Source: JBEVJC01 sp040510375 (GTDB lineage: Bacteria; Bacteroidota; Bacteroidia; Chitinophagales; Chitinophagaceae). From it: 64,000 nucleotides of DNA. The position numbers were made by a program, and so were the translations under genes. Of this stretch, positions 60,520-64,000 are shown in pieces. Below the pieces are notes generated by a model that saw only the letters and a program-made list of their open reading frames with translations, ran no database searches and was not told where the DNA came from. The first letter of the stretch is position 1. Every line of letters begins with the position of its first letter. The stretch spans positions 84,963 through 148,962 of the forward strand of contig JBEVJC010000019.1 in NCBI GenBank assembly GCA_040510375.1. Reading direction: 5' to 3'.

Positions 60520-61945
60520 GTTCAAACTACAATCATGGCAGGTACTGATTGGTTCCTGCCTGTTCTTTACCTCATGTAAAGTGCCCGCCCTTATTACGGC
60601 ACCGGAACCAAAATCTGTTCCGGCGTCGTATAACACCAGCAATGACAGCACCAATATTTCTGCTTTGCAATGGCGGAAACTCTTTACCGATACTGACCTG
60701 ATACGCCTGGTGGATACAGCCCTGAAAAATAACCAGGAATTGCTGGCCAACGGACAGGAACTGGTGATTTCGGGCAATGAGATCCGTTTCCGTAAAGCTG
60801 CCCTATTTCCAACTGCAGGCATTGTGGCTGGTGCAGGCCTGGAAAAAGTGGGGAGATTTACAAGCCAGGGTGCAGGTGACGCCACTACTGATATTAAACC
60901 TGGCAAGGAGTTTCCTGATCCGTTGGGCGATTTCGTAATCGGACTATCAGCAAACTGGGAGGTGGATATCTGGAAGAAATTACATACCGCTAAAAAAGCA
61001 GCGGTCGCCCGGTACCTGGCTTCGGTTGAAGGAAGCAATTTTATAATGACCAGTCTGGTTGCGGAAGTAGCAAATTCGTATTACGAGTTGCTTGCACTGG
61101 ACAACCAGCTGGCGATTGTAAAACAGAATATCCTCCTGCAACAGGATGCCCTGGAGATTGTAAAAATCCAGAAAGAGGCGGCACGTGCTACAGAACTCGC
61201 CGTGCAAAAATTCGAAGCAGAAGTTTTGAAATCGCGGAGTCTTGAATTCGAGATCCTGCAGCAGATAAATGAAACTGAGAACAGGATCAATTTCCTGGTG
61301 GCCCGTTATCCGCAGCCGGTAGTCCGCGATACAACGCAGTTTTCCACGATGGTACCTGCCTTTGTCAATGCTGGTATCCCATCACAACTGCTAACCAACA
61401 GGCCCGATATCCGGCAGGCTGAGCTGGAGCTTACCGCTGCAAAACTGGATGTGAAGGTAGCCCGGGCAGAATTTTATCCCTCGCTTGGAATTACTGCCGG
61501 TGTGGGTTTCCAGGCTTTTAATCCGAGATACCTGTTGCGCACTCCCGAGTCTTTATTGTACAACCTGGTTGGCGATCTGGCGCAACCGCTCATCAACAGG
61601 AATGCAATCAAGGCCGAATACAGCAGTGCCAACGCAAGGCAGTTGCAGTCTCTATATAACTATGAAAAGACTGTATTGAATGCTTACCTGGAAGTTGCTA
61701 CGCAATTGTCGAACATCAGCAACCTGGAAAAAAGTTACGACCTTAAGTCGAAACAGGTTGATGCGTTGATGAGGTCAATTGGTATTTCGAACGACCTGTT
61801 CCGGTCGGCGAGGGTCGATTACTTCGAGGTATTGATGACGCAGCGTGATGCACTTGAAGCAAAACTGGAACTGGTGGAAACAAAGAAAAAACAATTTGCT
61901 GCACTGGTGAATGTATACCGCGACCTTGGGGGTGGTTGGCGTTAA
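60512..61945 (+). CDS. RND efflux outer-membrane factor lipoprotein (OprM/TolC-like)
   Basis: A 477-residue outer-membrane factor with lipobox FFTSCKV. It has the two OEP repeats: ALKNNQELLANGQELVISGN, ANWEVDIWKKLHTAKKAAVA, LLTNRPDIRQAELELTAAKL, VARAEFYPSLGITAGVG and VDYFEVLMTQRDALEAKLEL. It forms the trimeric exit duct for the pump. It starts 8 bases before the pump stop and is followed after 25 bases by a terminator. Confidence 0.95.
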   Translation: MFKFKLQSWQVLIGSCLFFTSCKVPALITAPEPKSVPASYNTSNDSTNISALQWRKLFTDTDLIRLVDTALKNNQELLANGQELVISGNEIRFRKAALFPTAGIVAGAGLEKVGRFTSQGAGDATTDIKPGKEFPDPLGDFVIGLSANWEVDIWKKLHTAKKAAVARYLASVEGSNFIMTSLVAEVANSYYELLALDNQLAIVKQNILLQQDALEIVKIQKEAARATELAVQKFEAEVLKSRSLEFEILQQINETENRINFLVARYPQPVVRDTTQFSTMVPAFVNAGIPSQLLTNRPDIRQAELELTAAKLDVKVARAEFYPSLGITAGVGFQAFNPRYLLRTPESLLYNLVGDLAQPLINRNAIKAEYSSANARQLQSLYNYEKTVLNAYLEVATQLSNISNLEKSYDLKSKQVDALMRSIGISNDLFRSARVDYFEVLMTQRDALEAKLELVETKKKQFAALVNVYRDLGGGWR

Positions 61946-61970
61946 CTGCCTGGCATTACTTTAAATAAAT

Positions 61971-62002
61971 AAAGCCTGTAGACTTTATAGTTTACAGGCT
62001 TT
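61971..62002 (+). terminator. Rho-independent terminator of the RND operon
   Basis: AAAGCCTGTAGACT, loop TTAT, AGTTTACAGGCTTT: a 14-bp stem with one G-T wobble, followed by TGTTTGT. It begins 25 bases after the outer-membrane factor stop. Nearly the same 32 bases recur at 62989-63020. Confidence 0.85.
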
Positions 62003-62019
62003 GTTTGTATTAGCTCAAT

Positions 62020-62229
62020 TCAACCAGCGCTTTTTTTTAATCGGTAGTACCACCGAGCTATCAACAAACCAGGAATTACTGAAACTAAAAAAGAAATCAC
62101 TACCTGGACTCCTAAATTAATGAGGGTATCTTTTCCCAAATCGTCTTTAATAAAAAGGCGGTATTTTAAGGCATAAAGAATCGAGGTTCCGAAACAAAAA
62201 AGAATAACATATAAATATCCTCTTCTCAT
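62020..62229 (-). CDS. Small two-TM membrane protein
   Basis: A 69-residue protein with two membrane segments (YLYVILFCFGTSILYAL and LINLGVQVVISFLVSVIPGL) separated by a charged loop (KYRLFIKDDLGKDT) and a basic C-terminus (YYRLKKSAG). No family is recognised. It lies between the RND terminator and the 178-residue membrane protein upstream of it on the same strand. Confidence 0.6.
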   Translation of the reverse strand: MRRGYLYVILFCFGTSILYALKYRLFIKDDLGKDTLINLGVQVVISFLVSVIPGLLIARWYYRLKKSAG

Positions 62230-62376
62230 CGCATCAGATGTTTAATATAATCATCAAAATTACTAACTACTGTCACAATCTTGACAACGGAGAACTAAAA
62301 GTCTGAATAGTCCTAAAATAGGTTGACAAATTTAAAATAAGTCCCAGCTGTATCAAGTACCTGGGATTTTTGTCTT

Positions 62377-62913
62377 TCATTTTATACGCCAGAGCACCAG
62401 GGAATCTCTGGTGTCTTGCAGCCGCATGGTGTCTCTACCAAAAAAAGTAATTCTCCATTTGAATTGTCTATTGGTCGTCGAATTTGTAAACGTCAGGGTG
62501 TCACCATCAATTCCCCATCGATAATCCTGATGGGTAGTAAAGTCTGTTTGAGTAAGAAAAGCAGAATCCCGAACTGCCCGGATTTTTATTGTAATACCAC
62601 CAGTTGAATCCGTCTGCCATACCCCATAAAAACGCTTATCGTCAACGGGAGCTGTAATGTCTGACACATTCGTTTCCATAGTATGTTGAATGAACCAGAA
62701 CAGAAGTCCCATTATCGCGGCTACCATCAGTTTGATCCATAACCTGACTTTCAGCCCATAAAGAATGAATGCACATAATGCACCCCATACGCCGATCAGG
62801 AGATAAAACAAATAACCAGCAGGATCTGCCGGTTTAAACAGGAAATATCCTGTAAGGCATAGGCATACCAGAAATACCGACTCCTTGTCCATTGCTTTCT
62901 TTTTCATTTCCAA
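62377..62913 (-). CDS. Membrane protein with C-terminal lipocalin-like domain
   Basis: A 178-residue protein with three membrane segments in the first 80 residues (VFLVCLCLTGYFLF, YLFYLLIGVWGALCAFILYG, LMVAAIMGLLFWFIQHTM) followed by a beta-rich region (FYGVWQTDSTGGITIKIRAV, DYRWGIDGDTLTFTNSTTN, RLQDTRDSLVLWRIK) that looks like a small lipocalin-type barrel. The function is unknown. A weak hairpin TCCCAG/CTGGGA (62342-62366) follows its stop. Confidence 0.62.
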   Translation of the reverse strand: MEMKKKAMDKESVFLVCLCLTGYFLFKPADPAGYLFYLLIGVWGALCAFILYGLKVRLWIKLMVAAIMGLLFWFIQHTMETNVSDITAPVDDKRFYGVWQTDSTGGITIKIRAVRDSAFLTQTDFTTHQDYRWGIDGDTLTFTNSTTNRQFKWRITFFGRDTMRLQDTRDSLVLWRIK

Positions 62914-62988
62914 TCTTTTTTAATTCCGCGGGAGTGATAAAAACCCGTCCCACCACCCTTTTTTCCAGTTCATGCCTTATAAATGATT

Positions 62989-63020
62989 AAAGCCTGTAAA
63001 CTTTACAGTTTACAGGCTTT
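62989..63020. terminator. Hairpin terminator, near-copy of 61971-62002
   Basis: AAAGCCTGTAAACT, loop TTAC, AGTTTACAGGCTTT: a perfect 14-bp stem that differs from the copy at 61971 at two positions. It lies 24 bases downstream of the minus-strand tRNA-Ser and probably terminates it; it could also act for plus-strand transcripts. Confidence 0.75.
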
Positions 63021-63043
63021 AACCACATTGGAATGTCCTTTTG

Positions 63044-63132
63044 CGGTGAGGGCGGGATTCGAACCCGCGGTACAGTTTAACCCGTACGGCAGTTTAGCAA
63101 ACTACTGATTTCAGCCACTCATCCACCTCACC
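63044..63132 (-). tRNA. tRNA-Ser (anticodon GCT)
   Basis: The reverse complement starts GGTGAGGTGGATGAGTGG and ends GTTCGAATCCCGCCCTCACCG. The acceptor stem GGTGAGG/CCTCACC pairs fully. The anticodon loop TTGCTAA carries GCT. A long variable arm (CGTACGGG...) marks a class II tRNA. The discriminator is G, and CCA is not encoded. Length is 89 nt. Confidence 0.95.
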
Positions 63133-63211
63133 GTCGGCTGATATTAAAAGGGTGGCAAAAATAAAGAGAACAACTTAATAAACCCAAAAAATAACGGGTT
63201 TAACACAAAAA

Positions 63212-63243
63212 AATCAGGCTACCCGTTTAAGGGAAGCCTGATT
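63212..63243 (-). terminator. Terminator downstream of dnaA
   Basis: AATCAGGCT and AGCCTGATT are perfect 9-bp arms around a 14-base loop, 33 bases beyond the dnaA stop codon. On the minus strand the stem is followed by a T-run. Confidence 0.8.
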
Positions 63244-63275
63244 AAATTATACGTTAAATCTGTCGGTTATTCTTC

Positions 63276-64000
63276 TTACATGGCCGCCAGCTGCACCTTC
63301 TGCTGCAACTCCAGCACATTCTCGCGGAAAATGGTATCCGTATCCATCAGGTCCTTTACCGTCTGGCAGGAATGGATAACCGTGGTATGATCCCGGCCAC
63401 CGAAATGTTCCCCAATTGTTTTTAATGAATTTTTGGTAAAGACCTTCGCCAGATACATAGTGATCTGCCTTGCCTGAACGATCTCCCTCTTGCGCGTCTT
63501 CTGCAGAAGTTTATCGTATGAGACATCGAAGAACTCACAGACCATCCGTTGGATTGTGTCAATGGTTATCTCCTTACTGGCCGATTTTACAAAATTTCGT
63601 AACACTTTTTTAGCTAGATCAAGATCTATTTCCCTTCGGTTAAGCGAAGATTGTGCCAACAGTGAAATCAACGCCCCTTCCAGCTCCCGCACATTACTGT
63701 TGATATTATAGGCGATATATTTCACCACTTCCTTCGGCATTTCCAGCCCGTCATTCTTCATTTTCCGCTCCAGGATTTCGATACGGGTATCATAATCCGG
63801 AATCTGGATGTCTGCACTCAAACCCCATCGGAAACGGCTCAGAAGACGTTCCTGAACCCCTTCAAGGTCTTTGGGTGGTTTATCAGAGGTTAAGACCAAC
63901 TGCTTTCCACTTTGATGGAGGTGGTTAAAAATGGCGAAGAATGCATCCTGCGATTTTTCTGCACGGTTAAAGAACTGAACATCGTCGATGATCAATACAT
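63276..64000 (-). CDS. dnaA: Chromosomal replication initiator DnaA (3' part)
   Basis: The frame is open to the window edge, so the gene continues beyond 64000; about 241 C-terminal residues are present. It has Walker B VLIIDDVQFFNRAEKS, sensor I QLVLTSDKPP, the arginine-finger region ERLLSRFRWGLSADIQ, sensor II NVRELEGALISLL, and the DNA-binding domain with FTKNSLKTIGEHFGGRDHTT and VIHSCQTV, the DnaA signature. DnaA binds 9-mer boxes at oriC and opens the origin. No oriC-like cluster of boxes is seen in the window. Confidence 0.98.
   Translation of the reverse strand, partial: VLIIDDVQFFNRAEKSQDAFFAIFNHLHQSGKQLVLTSDKPPKDLEGVQERLLSRFRWGLSADIQIPDYDTRIEILERKMKNDGLEMPKEVVKYIAYNINSNVRELEGALISLLAQSSLNRREIDLDLAKKVLRNFVKSASKEITIDTIQRMVCEFFDVSYDKLLQKTRKREIVQARQITMYLAKVFTKNSLKTIGEHFGGRDHTTVIHSCQTVKDLMDTDTIFRENVLELQQKVQLAAM

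Noticed and set aside
63133..63275. An origin of replication next to dnaA
   Set aside because: The gap holds only the dnaA terminator and tRNA flank; no cluster of DnaA boxes is visible. The upstream side of dnaA lies outside the window.
1..64000. CRISPR arrays, insertion sequences, prophage genes or rRNA
   Set aside because: No regularly spaced repeats, transposase motifs, phage structural genes or rRNA-like stretches were seen anywhere in the window.

Overview
The window looks like a chromosomal segment of a Bacteroidota bacterium, most likely near the Chitinophagaceae. This rests on several traits: SusC-like TonB receptors with an STN domain and a DUF4249 partner, MG2/plug-type outer-membrane proteins, DUF4369-TlpA proteins, a Bacteroidota-type class I lanthipeptide leader, LytTR, AraC and HxlR regulators, TAnnTTTG-like -7 boxes, and an lspA with the long insertion seen in this phylum. 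No insertion sequence, CRISPR array or rRNA was found. The window ends inside dnaA.

Layout. 0-6.5 kb: redox and detoxification enzymes, namely an exported tandem ABM monooxygenase-like protein, an exported DJ-1/PfpI protein, an NAD(P)-binding protein, a TlpA thioredoxin, three SDRs and a CMD/AhpD-like protein. 6.8-11.2 kb: a minus-strand group with a ModE-type regulator, a TonB receptor, a di-haem peroxidase and a molybdopterin-fold protein. 11.2-16.6 kb: assorted enzymes, a dehydrogenase pseudogene and a decayed toxin-antitoxin locus whose antitoxin is intact. 16.8-24.7 kb: a membrane-anchored wHTH regulator, a carboxylesterase, YceI, a P1 peptidase, and an AT-rich pair (LytTR regulator, amidohydrolase). 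24.9-34.4 kb: a second redox cluster (SDRs, quinone-reductase-like MDR, old yellow enzyme, cupin, second exported DJ-1 protein) with two AraC regulators and one HxlR regulator. 35.0-36.4 kb: an AAA ATPase with a nuclease-like C-terminus.

36.8-41.2 kb holds the most interesting locus. A lanthipeptide-type precursor is followed by a strong stem-loop and an erythromycin-esterase-family protein. Next come the 5' part of a LanC-like cyclase gene and, on the opposite strand, the 5' part of a C39-like/VKOR-type gene. Both are cut at the same point near 38.71 kb. A DUF4369-thioredoxin-OmpA fusion follows. I read this as a RiPP cluster collapsed by a deletion or rearrangement, with the precursor, esterase and thioredoxin fusion kept intact.

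41.5-64 kb is more typical core and envelope content: tRNA-Pro, a TonB receptor/DUF4249/MG2 operon, a TonB receptor/YfiR/CHASE8-histidine-kinase operon, lspA, a complete RND tripartite efflux operon, tRNA-Ser and dnaA.

All identifications come from reading motifs and domain order; no database search was run. Start codons were moved downstream where a signal peptide or the known domain start made the first possible start unlikely.
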